Positions 1 to 10,276 of a stretch of 23,294 nt of DNA are shown one piece after another (the stretch's first letter is position 1; the number at the start of each line of letters is the position of its first letter). The DNA is from Brachionus koreanus (lineage: Eukaryota; Rotifera; Eurotatoria; Ploima; Brachionidae): positions 105,851 through 129,144 of the forward strand of contig PJRA01000220.1 of the NCBI GenBank assembly GCA_016987375.1. The letters are read 5' to 3'. Both the position numbers and the translations under genes were made by a program. The notes beneath the pieces were generated by a model. It was not told where the DNA came from, did no database searches, and worked only from the letters and a program-made list of their open reading frames with translations.

Positions 1-622
1 ACATACCTTTTATCAGCTGATGTATTTTGCAGAACGATTTTTAGACCCTTAGAAAAAAAGTTATTTTAATTTTAAATTTTTGTTTTTGTTTTTTGTTCTA
101 AAATTCACAATGCCATTATTTCGTATTGAAAATTTTTTTGATTTTTATTTTTGTATACGGCCAACACGAAAGTCTGGTCCAGTGGCCGTCACTTACGGCA
201 CCCAACACTTTATATTACATAAACAATATTCGACTTTATTAAAATAACTAATCAAGTTAGCTTTTCATTTTGAATAAATATTTTGTTCTATGTTAACATT
301 GAAGGAAGATTCTTTTAATATAACTAGTAATGCAATTGTTGGGTGAAGTTAATTGAGGTCAGTTGAACAGTTTAAAAGATGATGCGAATTGTGAGAAAAG
401 CAATTTTATTAGAGTAAAATATATTAAAATTAAAGATTAATAATCTTCATGTTTTATTTCTTGAGTGGGAGATTTTTATCATCCAAATTTAATTTCTCAA
501 TGAAATTAAAAGGTTTTATAATGTACATTTGTTGCCGAGCTTGTCTCAAAGTAAAACTTGCATTTTTAAATAAAAATTGCTTTGCTCACAGTTCAAATTT
601 AGCTTCAAAACTTTACACCTGA
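1..622. other. non-coding AT-rich stretch
   Basis: No supported gene here. The one compact structure is at about 157-194, where ACGGCCA and TGGCCGT (7-base perfect arms) flank a roughly 20-base loop in a locally GC-richer patch. The right part is probably the 3' flank of the minus-strand gene that ends at 698. A TGTGAGAA octamer at 390-397 is a chance-level match to a Su(H) site. Confidence 0.4.
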
Positions 623-628
623 TTTATT
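623..628 (-). terminator. polyadenylation signal of the 698-1864 gene
   Basis: TTTATT on the plus strand reads AATAAA on the minus strand, about 70 bases after the TAA stop at 698-700. It supports ending the upstream minus-strand gene in this third exon rather than splicing out of it. Confidence 0.5.
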
Positions 629-697
629 AAGAGTAGAACATTTTAAAATTTAAAAAACAAGTTAAAAAACAATATGAGACAATAACAAACAGAATAT

Positions 698-1864
698 TTA
701 TAACAAAAAAAAAATTTTTTTCAAATTTACTTTGTTGTTTGTGATATTTGATGTGGCTTTTTTGAATTTATCTCCAAATTGTTCAATTAATTCTTTGACT
801 TTATTTTTTGGTTTGTTTAAAATTGCATTTGAAGAAATTTTTGAAATAGGTGTTATTCTATTTGGAACTTTTACTCCTTGTGGCTTTAATTGATACGAAT
901 TGAACAAGCAGCTGTTTGATTTTTTTACCGAGTTAATTGAATTATCATTTGCAGGAATTTTAGAAATGCAAATAGTTTTATTTGTTGGTGTAAATTTGAA
1001 AGAAGTTTTTAAATTTTTGCAATTCGAGATTCCTTTGGCTTTGTCAATTTTTTCTATTTGATCAATAAAGCTTGTCGATTCTTCTTTTTTGATAGATTTT
1101 GAAAGTTTATCAGTTGTACTCGGCGGTTTTTTTAATTTTGGCAGCTTTCCATTGGATTTTTTACGACTTTTTCTTTTAACTTTATCATTTGCTTCTTCAC
1201 TTAAGCGAATTTTTTTCGAATTCGATTTCTCTAGAGGAATCAAATTTAATTTCTCTGAATTTGAATCAACATTTTCTTGTTTTTTCAAAATTTTAATTTG
1301 CTTTTCTTTGTACAATTTTTTAATTTGATTTTGAAAATCATTTTTTTCTTGTTTTCTATCAACTAAATTTTCATCTTCTTCATATCTTAAAGAAAAAAAG
1401 TCAAAAATTAAAAATAAAAATTTTTATTTTTTGCTCACATAGCTGAAATTTCGGCCATTTGAGCACTTCTTTTTTTCAATTTAGTTTCTTTTTCTCTATC
1501 ATGCTTAATTTTTCGTTTCTCTTCCCCTTTTGAAGATCCGGACAGCACCACTCGTTTATCGAAATGACTTGAATAAATTAGTTCTTCGTTTTTAATTAAA
1601 GATGAAAATTTTGACTTGGCAATCAGTTGCCTAAATTTTTCATCTATTGCTTTGTAGCTTGAAAATATATCAATAGATGAAGTTATTTGGAAATATTGTT
1701 GAATAAAATTTATTCTTGCTTCCCGCTGTGAGGCCGAATCGTGCAAACTAAAACATAGTTTGATTGTTTACTCTCAGAGACAAAAAATAAAAGTACCTGT
1801 AAAAACTATCAGCATTGCAGGGGTTTACGCACGGATTAGTCTTGAAAAGATTTAGAAATGCCAT
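698..1864 (-). CDS. unrecognised lysine-rich coiled-coil-like protein, three exons
   Basis: I do not recognise the family. Exons on the minus strand are 1864-1797, 1747-1439 and 1385-698. Each junction has GT and AG, and the phases agree: AG|T restores Ser and AT|A restores Ile. The 1065 spliced bases are exactly 355 codons, giving 354 aa. The first exon encodes a Cys- and Asn-containing start (MAFLNLFKTNPCVNPC). Exon 2 is mixed-charge and looks helical, with HDSASQREARINFIQQYFQ near its start. Exon 3 is a long, low-complexity Lys/Ser/Asn tail with scattered basic clusters such as KVKRKSRKK (about residue 175), which could act as nuclear-localisation signals. No signal peptide or membrane segment is visible. 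A donor-like GTAAAT near 731 could extend it to another exon, but a stop plus AATAAA follow closely. The splice model is well supported; the function is unknown. Confidence 0.72.
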
Positions 1865-2289
1865 TTGCGACAGAGTTTTTCTCTATCCTAATTGTTGAAA
1901 TTTAAGAAATGATTTAATTCAAAGATTAATAAATTTAGCTTTGCTTTTAAGAGATTTTTTTATTTATTCACTTATTATGATTAAATATTTTGAAAATTTC
2001 CAATGCATAGAATTTACATTAAAGCGTTAAATCAAATTATTTTAATTTTTAAAAATGAGCATTTTACACACACAAATTTTTTTCTAACTCATTTTAAAAT
2101 CTATTATTTTAAATGCTTAGATTAAGAGTAAAAAATTCTGCTTAATTTTGATTTTTTTTTAAATCTTCAAAAAATTTCTATTCAAAAAGAAATTAATCTT
2201 TTTAACTTTAGAATTTATTCATTACCAGAAAACTTGGTGATATAACTTAAAACTGTATTTTTTTTTAAATATTTAAAATGCAATTTTTT
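1865..2289. other. AT-rich intergenic stretch
   Basis: This is the upstream flank of the minus-strand gene starting at 1864. No reading frame, RNA gene or repeat could be supported. An AG (ATTAG on the minus strand) lies about 25 bases upstream of the ATG and could be a leader splice acceptor, but AG is common in this composition. Confidence 0.3.
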
Positions 2290-3108
2290 TTCCTTATTCA
2301 CTACTTATGGAGCGAAGAATCATTACTTTCGATTTTCACTCAAGTAAATCCTTTACTCTAGTTTTTTCCCATGTGATTCTCATTTCGGTTGGCTCGTTCT
2401 TGGTTGTTGATCTCCATGTAAAGCTGGTCTTCTTCAAGGAGCCCATTGAAAGGCTTTTCTAGGTACATATTCTAGTCATCAAAGTCTTTTTATCGCGTTG
2501 GACACTATTCAAGGCCTCAACATTTGCTTCCATTTTTTTTAACTACACTGTTGGACAGTTTTAGCATCGTCTTCCTTCTGTAGCTGGCCGATTTGGTCAG
2601 AATCTCTTAAAAACATCCTTTGCTTTAGCTAGTCTATTCATAATCTCTTCTCTAACACACTCGACTTGCTTGTCCATCGGTGATTGAGTATCCGACCTGA
2701 TGTTTACACAGAAGACTTTTGTTTTGACGCCGTTTATTTCGAGTCTAGTTGGATTGGTATTGTTCATCAATACTTTTGTTTTCTTTTATTTGTAATTAAT
2801 ACCAGATCATCTGCAAATTCCAAGTATTAAATTTTTGTTGATATTATCTTGGAAGAGCTTTATTAAGTTTAATATCTACTGAAGATAATATGATATTAGT
2901 CTGATTCATAAGGTTTATCTATGCATTCTTTCAAGGCTTTCTTGAAGTCAATGAAGTTAAAAAAAGTGTAGAGTTCTATTCCAGACTTTGCTATTTGATG
3001 TTTCTCAGAGCTAATATCTGATCAATGCATCCTCTGTCTCTTCTAAATCCAGCTTTTTCTTTGTCTAAGCAACCATTTATTGTTGATCTAATTCTATTCA
3101 GAACTATA
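2290..3108 (-). pseudogene. broken non-LTR retrotransposon reverse transcriptase (3' part)
   Basis: The minus-strand translation gives a decayed LINE polymerase. At about 3108-2990 it reads VLNRIRSTINGCLDKEKAGF followed by RRDRGCIDQILALRN, the RT fingers signature. Next comes FNFIDFKKAL (motif A region) after in-frame stops and a frameshift, then LIKLFQDN. The catalytic box FADDLVLIT is at about 2818-2792. Downstream, NPTRLEINGVKTK and MDKQVECVREEIMNRLAKA match the thumb region, and TWRSTTKNEPTEMRITW (about 2430-2370) matches the usual C-terminal tail. The segment between motif A and FADD is too short, so a deletion has occurred. Several stops and shifts make it non-functional. The family resembles endonuclease-RT LINEs of the RTE/CR1 type; the clade was not determined. 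Confidence 0.8.
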
Positions 3109-3833
3109 CATTAAATCACCTGGCTTGCAATTTGTCTTAATTCAAAAAATAGAATCAAAATAGAAATTAAGGTTTATTTCTAAAATGAAATTAAAAAAAA
3201 ATCTATTTAGATGATTTTTATTTTCATTTTCAAGATTAATCAACAGGCTAGTGCCCTTATCGTAGTCGACTGACTTCATTTATTTAATTTAATAAAATTG
3301 TTGATAATTAAAATTATAATTTTTATAAAAATAAAATTGTTATTTTGTTATTTTGAAAACAAAAAGACATTGATAAATTAATAAAAAGATTTTTAGGTCA
3401 AAAAAGATCAAATTGGTATTATTATAAATTGATAGCTTGAATGTTGCAAATTTCAGCATTGATCGTTTGATCACTAAGCTATTAATCAATCTTGAGTAAA
3501 AATATCCAAATGTTTTTTCTCCACTGCTCGTTTTTGCCATCAGTTCAATCAGGTTTGCACTATTCCTTAAATTGTAACTTAAATTTCTCGAGTCATTTTT
3601 AAGAATTCTATTTTTTAAATTCTCAGCCGAGTTATGATAGAATAAAGACTTAAATGAGAATGATAAAATTCATTCTAAAAATCTATGCTAAAAAGCATAT
3701 AATCCATATTTTTTCAAAAAATTATTAACATCATTAGAGTTTTTCGATTCAAATTTGAACTTAAACAATTTAAAAATAGAAAATAATAATTTTCAACTTT
3801 TGGATCATTTATTTTAAAAACTTATTTTAACTA
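3109..3833. other. non-coding AT-rich stretch
   Basis: This lies between the LINE remnant and the hAT-type element. A 66-codon minus-strand frame at 3340-3540 is dominated by AT-rich codons and matches nothing I know. A GC-richer patch at about 3245-3280 may be decayed repeat sequence. No gene is supported. Confidence 0.3.
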
Positions 3834-4967
3834 CTTATGAACAGAGTTGTTCAAAAGTCCAAAATTAAAGTCCAAGTCAGGACTTGAAAAAATCAGCCAG
3901 AAAATGAAGATCTAAGTAATTAATAATACATTTTACTTTAGTTATCTGATTTTGTTTCCAAAGGTATCCACGCAATTGAGTAATTAATAAAACTCGATTT
4001 AACATAACAAAAAAAGTCATTTGACTTGATTTTTTTATTAATTATCAATATATATATTATCAATAATTTCCGACTTAGTTTTACAACCAGATTTTCTGAT
4101 AAAAAGTTTAAATCAGACTCTAGGATACTACATAAAAAAATATCCTGGAAAAATGTCGAAAATAAAAAGTTAGTTAATAAATAATTTTAAAAAACCGAAA
4201 GTTTATTTTCCCTCAGTTGATGTAGCTAAATACGTTCCAGCACACTCCTCTTTCAATAAATGTTGGCGTAAGGCTGGTCGTTGCATAAGAGCGATCAGTA
4301 GAAAAAAAAAGTTAATTTACAATTAAAATTTATTAATTAAAAAAAAATGCTAATAAATAAAATTTTTCGCTAAGATATATTTTAATTTTAAGTCTTTTTG
4401 AAAGTGTTGTATTAGTTTTTTTTATTTTATGTTATTCTAAGATTTTAATTTTTATTTCAAAATTTTACTAAATTTTACCAAAAATTGTGTAATTTTACGT
4501 AAAATTAAGTAAGAAACGGTAAGCAATATTGAGTTTTTATTATTTTTTCAGAATAAAATTATTTCAATTTTATTGAAAAATGTACAATTTTTACATTTTT
4601 CTTACCAAAAACCTGATTTTTTTGGCCGTAAGCATTTTGGGATGGTTTTACCAAAATTTACGTATTTTAATGTAAGCTTACGTAATTTTACGTAAAATTA
4701 CATTTTCTTACCAACTAAAATTAACCTAAGATTAGGTAAGCTTACTAAAAATAATGTAAAATTACGTAATTTAGTCGATTCTGGACATTTTATAAAAGCA
4801 CTGTAGTTTTTTTATTACTTAACTTTTTTATTTTAGAATATTAAAAAAAATTTGTTAATTAAAAATTAAATTTTTATTGATTTTTTAAAGAATAAAAATT
4901 ATAGATTCAAAATTCAGATGTGGACTTGGCTTGAGACTTTTGACTTTTAAACAACTCTGCTTATGAA
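3834..4967. mobile_element. non-autonomous hAT-type DNA transposon with 8-bp target duplication
   Basis: The element spans 3842-4959 (1118 bases). Its left end starts CAGAGTTGTTCAAAAGTC, and the right end read on the other strand starts CAGAGTTGTTTAAAAGTC, 17 of 18 bases identical. Directly outside both ends is the same octamer CTTATGAA (3834-3841 and 4960-4967), a perfect target-site duplication. The CAGAG termini, 8-bp duplication and AAGTC/GACTT subterminal motifs (for example 4014-4030) are typical of the hAT superfamily. No transposase frame is present, so mobility would require an enzyme encoded elsewhere. The interior holds a TTTACGTAAA-rich block (4461-4771) and an unexplained GC-richer patch (about 4210-4300). 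It sits roughly 360 bases upstream of the tektin-1 X-box-like site. Confidence 0.88.
4461..4771. repeat. TTTACGTAAA-type palindromic motif block inside the hAT element
   Basis: The stretch repeats short self-complementary words built on TTACGTAA together with TTACC/GGTAA words, for example ATTTTACGTAAAATTA near 4491 and ACGTAATTTTACGTAAAATT near 4681. It is not a clean tandem array but clusters of variants in both orientations. Similar clusters flank the dynein exon at 20815-20905 and 21625-21700. It could be the subterminal or interior sequence of a DNA transposon family. Confidence 0.55.
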
Positions 4968-5323
4968 TTAAAATTGGAATTTTTTTATTTACTAGTTTTC
5001 ATTCTAAACAAAAATTAAATTAAATCTTAAAGAATACTAAAAATACTAAAATTATTTAAATTGTTGTATTGTATTTTTTTGATTGATATTAATAATTATT
5101 CTTTTAAGATTAAAAATTATGGTGCATGTTCGACTTTGGCTTTGACAGTTGTTAAGTAATGTTAAATTTCAAGTTATTTTAGTCGAAGGAAGAAAAAATA
5201 AATCTAAAGCTTAAATTTAAATTATTTTTTGATTAGCTTTTTATGCTTATAACATTTTTTTAGAATAATGCTCAAAACTTTAAAAAAAAAAAACTTTATC
5301 GCAATAGAAACCAAGTCTTTGAA

Positions 5324-5337
5324 GTTTCCTCGGCAAC
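5324..5337 (+). promoter_or_regulatory. RFX X-box-like site upstream of tektin-1
   Basis: GTTTCC-TC-GGCAAC matches both half sites of the RFX X-box consensus (GTHNYY, spacer, RRNAAC); only the two spacer bases differ from the common AT. It lies 184 bases before the tektin-1 ATG, in the usual range for ciliary gene X-boxes. RFX factors drive axoneme and ciliary genes in many animals, so the site is plausible functionally. This is motif evidence only. Confidence 0.55.
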
Positions 5338-5520
5338 AAATTAAAAGTTATATACAAAAATAAATGATGGATAAAATCAAAATTAATATATAGCAACTAA
5401 AAAACTTACCTAATATTATTATAATAATTATTAATTATTTGTTTTAAGATTTTGATTTGATTATTGCTGAAACTTGGTTTCTCATTTGAGATATTTTAAA
5501 TTCTAATAGGTTTACAAAGA

Positions 5521-6911
5521 ATGGCACAAGTTGTTACTCGTCCGCAACGATTTACACCCGAAGAGTGGAAAATTGCCGGCAAAATAAAGCATAAAAATGC
5601 TGAGCGAGATCGAGCTGCTGCCGAAAGGCTAATACTCGAATCAGACAGACTTGATTCAGAAACTAGAGAACAGTCGGACACTACTTTAGAAGATGTGGAC
5701 AAAAAAATAGGTCTTATACTAAATCATTAATACTTTTCTTTTTTTTTAACTTAATGTTTAGATCAACGATTAAATGATGTTAAGTATTGGAAGAAAGAGC
5801 TTGAGTCAAAGCTAGATGATGTTTTTAAAGAAATTGATGTTCTTGAAGCTTATAAGAGACGAGTTGAAAAGGCCATTGAAGCGATCCAAGAGCCTTTGCA
5901 CATTGCCCAAACATGTCTCGCAAATAGGTGAATATTGATTAAATTTTGAATCTGAAAAAAAAAGTGTATATTGACTAATTAAGAGAGAAGAGGTATGATA
6001 TTGATTTGGTACATGATAATGTTCAAAAAGAGCTAATCAAAGAAGTAGAGATCGAGACAGGAGCTAATGCATTGTTGATTCGGCTTTTGGAGCAAGTTAA
6101 AGAACAATTACGCTTGAATAGAAAAGCCAAATACAACCTTGAAAACGATATTAAGAACAAGTTTAATGCTGAGTCAATTGACAGTCATGTACAAAATCTA
6201 ACATTGACAAGTCCTAGTTTGTATTTGAAAAATGGTGCTGCCAAAATAGAATCAAAGTAAATTGAATAAAATATTTTAGAATTTAAATTTTTATTAAAAA
6301 ATATTCAATTAATTAATTGAAATTTTAGCTCTTACACAGAGAATCAGTGGGAGAATTTCAGCGATGTAAACATTAAGAACGCCGAAGCAACTCGTCTAAA
6401 TTCGGTACAGTTGAGAAATGTAGTTGACTCGAATCTACAACAGACTGCAAATGACATGCAAAAACAAATCGAGTTAACTAATCGAGCGATAGAGCGCCGC
6501 ATTTGGGAAGAAAAAGATGCTAAAGCTAAATTGGAAGAGCAATGCAAAGATGTGACTAAACTAATCGACAATATGGAAGAAAATATCAAAAATGTGGAAA
6601 AGGCTATTCTTGACAAAGAAAACTATTTGAAATTGGCTCATACAAGACTCGATGTTAGAACAAATAGGCCAGAAATTGAGCTAGTACGTGATCCGGCTCA
6701 GTACAAAATGGTCAAGGAAGTTCACGAGATTGAGGATTCGCTTAGACGCCTGCAAGAGAGATTAAATGAATCACACAAAAAACTCAAGGACTTGGATCGT
6801 AATAAACTTCTTATTTTGAAAGACATAGATGTTAAAACAAATACGATTCGTATTGACGAGGCTGAGAATTTTAATGGCATACGTAAATCATTAAAAATTA
6901 ACCAATTTTAA
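5521..6911 (+). CDS. TEKT1: Tektin-1, four exons, complete
   Basis: Tektins are coiled-coil filament proteins inside the doublet microtubules of cilia and flagella. Exons are 5521-5710, 5762-5927, 5984-6256 and 6329-6911. All three introns (51, 56 and 72 bases) are GT-AG, and the junction codons restore Asp, Arg and Asn. The spliced 1212 bases give 403 aa, close to vertebrate tektin-1 (about 418). Tektin-1 features include the start MAQVVTRPQRFTPEEWKIA, the segment EPLHIAQTCLANREKRYDID across intron 2, then LVHDNVQKELIKE and NRKAKYNLENDIK, and a C-terminal part with LAHTRLDVRTNRP. The family nonapeptide RPNVELCRD appears at residues 323-331 as RPEIELVRD, so its usual Cys is Val. Almost the whole protein is heptad-like helix. 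The ATG is the first after an AG at 5509-5510 and aligns with the usual tektin-1 start. AATAAA follows at 6959. Confidence 0.95.
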
Positions 6912-6958
6912 AAACACCTTTATTGCGAGCATTAAAAATTAAGACTAATGCTTTAATT

Positions 6959-6964
6959 AATAAA
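6959..6964 (+). terminator. tektin-1 polyadenylation signal
   Basis: AATAAA lies 48 bases after the TAA stop at 6909-6911, in an AT-rich 3' flank. Confidence 0.5.
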
Positions 6965-8560
6965 TATAAATCAATACCAAATGCAAAAAATAAAATATTT
7001 ATAATTAATAAATTTATTAATCATTCATAGTATATTAATTCATTTGGTTTATTTTGTAATTGTTTATTCAAATTTTTTTTTCTTCGAATGAAACTAAGCT
7101 TATATGAATTTATTGAAAAAAAACTGTCTTAGTTTTTCAATAATATTAGAAAATCTTCAATTAATTTTTTAATAATTCTATCTAAAAACAACTAAATCTA
7201 ATCTTAGATGTTTCTTTCCAGTCAGCGTACTAGCTGATATTTTTCCTCTAATATTAGTAATAGTAGTAATATCATCAAGGAACAGATAGATCTTTATTTT
7301 CCAATGTTATCTATGCAATTAGATCGATAGCTTTTAAAATCCGATTTTTAAAAATTTTTATGTGAATAACAATTTATAGGTTAACTTTAGTTTTTTTTTA
7401 AGATTTATTTTAAAAAAAATTTAAGATTCTAATTTTAAAAAAATAAGACCAATTTATTTTAAATATCAAAAATGAAAAACTAAATCAAATTTCGTTTTTA
7501 ATATTTTTTTTGAAGATAAATAATCTAGTTTATTGACATTTGGAAGTTTATGATCAAAATAAAATGGTCATGAATTCAATAATTATTATTTTTTTATTAT
7601 GATAAAAATCTATTTAATAAAAAAAATTAAATGGGATACATTTTTCATATTTGACAAAGCATGTTAAACCAAAGACAACTATTGTGCATAATTATGCATT
7701 TAAAAAATTTGTACAGGATGATTAAATGAAAACTTGGAAGATATTGTTCTACAATAATTATTTTTCTCATTAAATTTTCAAGAAACTTTAAATAGTAATT
7801 AAATTTTGAGCTTGATCATTTTTATTTTAATCATAAACTTCAATTAATTTATAAAATTTATCTATAAATTATTTTTTTAACATTTTAACGGGATTTTTTG
7901 TGGTCTATCATATATTAAATAATCTCGAACTCCTTAAATTCCAAATAAATATTGTTTGAAATAATGATTTTGCTTTATTAAAATTTTTTTTAACGTGATT
8001 GAATATTTTACATTATTTAATCACATATTTTCTATTTGATTCCTATACGACACGTTATTTTTCATGTATTTTTTAAGCTCCTTTTTTGCTGCTAAGATCT
8101 TTTATATCTTGTCTTGAGGTAGAACTTATGAGGTGAATATTTTTAATAATTAACAAGAGGAACATTTTTTATTCATTTCTAAAATTCCGGTTAATATTTC
8201 AAATATTTACTTACTTTAAAAATAAAAAACAAACTTATTTAAAAACTTTAATTTAGTGCTCTTATAAGTTTTTATGATATAATATATTTATCATCGACAA
8301 TCTGTTAAATGCTTAAGCTATTTAAATAATTTATATTTGATTTTTATTCAATATAAAATTTAAAAATAAACAAGCTCTCAAAATAAATTGATCTATTCTT
8401 TAAATGGCCATAAATTAATAGAATATTCAATTTATTTTGGATTATAAATTAAAAGTCAGATTAATAAGTATATGGTATTATATAAGTTTTTAATCAAATT
8501 TTAAATTTATAAGTGAAAATTTCATAACATCCAACATGCATTCTTTTTTCTAAATAACAG
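6965..8560. other. long non-coding AT-rich stretch
   Basis: About 1.6 kb of very AT-rich sequence with poly-T/poly-A tracts and no frame, splice-linked exon or RNA gene that I can support. The visible short words, such as alternating ATTAATT, are what the composition predicts. Confidence 0.3.
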
Positions 8561-8591
8561 ACTGCAACACTTTAAAATGCTCACAACTTTG

Positions 8592-8928
8592 TTTTGTGAA
8601 ATTTAGTACAATAGAACATAACAAAATGTTAAAAATTCTTATAACTATTCTTTTAAAAATCAAAAGCAAGTTCTGTAAATGCAATATGGTGCAACATTCA
8701 AAGTTGCACTTTTATCAAAAGTCTTTTAAAACTTTGCAAACTAGGAATAATTTAAATTAGGACAAATTTAGCTATAGTGCATTTTACAGAGACTTTGAAC
8801 ATCATTAGCAGACTTTGACTTTTGATTGTTGCGCTCACAAAATTAATTAAAAGCCTTCAGAAAAAAAAAGTTAAAAGCTTTTTTAGCATTGTGTTTTATC
8901 TTTTTATTTTGTACCAAATTTCACAAAA
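8592..8928. mobile_element. inverted-repeat (MITE-like) element
   Basis: TTTTGTGAAATTTAGTACAA at 8592-8611 is matched on the opposite strand by 8909-8928 with a single mismatch (19 of 20). Weaker similarity (AACTTTG against AGTTTTGG) continues just outside, so the true ends may lie 20-40 bases further out. The inside holds a perfect GTGCAAC/GTTGCAC hairpin (about 8690-8710). No target duplication or transposase could be identified, so the superfamily is open. Confidence 0.55.
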
Positions 8929-8949
8929 TCCAAAACTTTTTATTTAGCC

Positions 8950-9327
8950 ACACTAAAATTTAATTCTAAAATAACAAAATTTTAAAGAAATTTTCAATTT
9001 AACATAACATTCAAAAATTAAAAAAATTTATCATTAATTTTAAAACGTAAAATTATATCATGTTTATTTGTAAGCATAAGCTCCTTCAGATAATTTATTT
9101 ATTTATTTAATAAATTTGCCACACAGAATGGAACTAAGTCCTTCTTTTCAGCCTAGCGATTGAGAAAATGAATATAAATAAAGAAATTTGTGATTTGGCA
9201 GTTTAAAGGGTCAATTATTTAACACGTTCTTAAATTCTTCATAAAGTGAGCGAAATTTCCGGTTTATTCTCCTTCAGATAAAAAAGAAAATTAAAAGTTT
9301 GAAGATTAAAAAAAAGTTTTAAATTTT
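8950..9327. other. non-coding stretch between two repeat elements
   Basis: AT-rich sequence without a supported gene. A small GC-richer patch at about 9118-9160 has no recognisable identity. Confidence 0.3.
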
Positions 9328-9527
9328 GAATAAGCGGCAAAATGAAAATAATTTTACATTTTTACATTTTTAAATTTTTTGTGCAATATTTAAGAAATTT
9401 TTCAATTTTTTTTGTTTACCAAATAATTTGAGAGAGTTATTTTAATTTTCTGAAAAACTGCACAAAAAATCTGAAAAAAATATGAAAATTTAAAAATGCA
9501 AAATTATTTTCATTGTGCCGAATAAGC
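9328..9527. mobile_element. 184-bp MITE with 8-bp target duplication
   Basis: The element spans 9336-9519. The left end begins GGCAAAATGAAAATAATTTT, and the right end read on the other strand begins GGCACAATGAAAATAATTTT (one mismatch in 20); the similarity continues into CATTTTT. Both ends are bordered by GAATAAGC (9328-9335 and 9520-9527), a perfect octamer duplication. Further in, a TTTTTTGTGCA word also occurs inverted (about 9376 and 9460), so the whole unit can fold into a hairpin. It has no coding capacity. The 8-bp duplication is compatible with hAT or Merlin-type elements. The termini differ from the CAGAG ends of the 3842-4959 element, so it is a separate family. Confidence 0.85.
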
Positions 9528-9727
9528 ACTGTTCGTTTAATACATAAGTAATTATTATTAAGATGAGAAACAAAAACAATAATTAAAGAATTGACTATTT
9601 AGGCTATTGAAAGTATAGTGAAAATAAGAAAAAAAATAAGGTATTATGAGAATCAGATTTTAAGAGTCAGATAAAATTCTGTATTATTAAATAGCAGTTA
9701 CATAAAGGTGTAGGATTCGTAAAAAAC

Positions 9728-9966
9728 CTAGAATTGAAGTGAGACATGGTACTCCGAAGCAAGCCTTTTAATCAATGGAACTGAATAATCTAGAGTATTA
9801 CGAAAGCAAATTTCAAAGAAATTGCTTAATCTGTGATCGATTTTACTAATATTTAATTTATTCTCTGCTTCATAGAATAATGATTTGGGGAGATTTTTGG
9901 AGGAAGTTTTAGAATGTATCTAATAGCAATATTTTGAATAACTTGTAAACTTTTGTAAGCCTGATT
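9728..9966 (-). pseudogene. C-terminal fragment of a non-LTR reverse transcriptase
   Basis: The minus strand reads NQAYKSLQVIQNIAIRYILK then LPPK, the conserved post-RT 'QN.A.R..L.LP' segment of jockey/CR1-type LINEs. After one frameshift near 9893 it continues LFYEAENKLNISKIDHRLSN, then FFEICFRNTLDYSVPLIKRL and ASEYHVSLQF before a TAG at 9728-9730. This is the expected polymerase C-terminus, but the RT core upstream is absent. It is a dead copy, apparently of a different LINE lineage from the 2290-3108 remnant. Confidence 0.72.
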
Positions 9967-10276
9967 CTGAAAAAGGATTAAGACATGAAAAATTAAAACT
10001 GAAGCCTAAAGTTATTATATATCTTATTTTTAGAGAAAATTGTGAAGCTACATTTATTTGGACAAATTTTCATCTTCCATTTGCATAGCCATGGCTCTAT
10101 TTTTTTTAGGTAATTTTTCATTTCACTTTCAATTCTTCCTGTTTTTTTTTAAATATAAAGAAAGCAATCAATGTTACGTGTATCAGCTATTTATACTCAA
10201 TTCTAATTAAAACACTAATGGTTTATCTAACTAACAAATTCAAACCAAATTTACTAATTGTACCCTCAGACATTAG

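Noticed and set aside
1089..1328. plus-strand 79-codon frame
   Set aside because: It is the antisense shadow of exon 3 of the minus-strand gene 698-1864.
6344..6616. minus-strand 90-codon frame
   Set aside because: It is the antisense shadow of tektin-1 exon 4, whose frame is clearly conserved.
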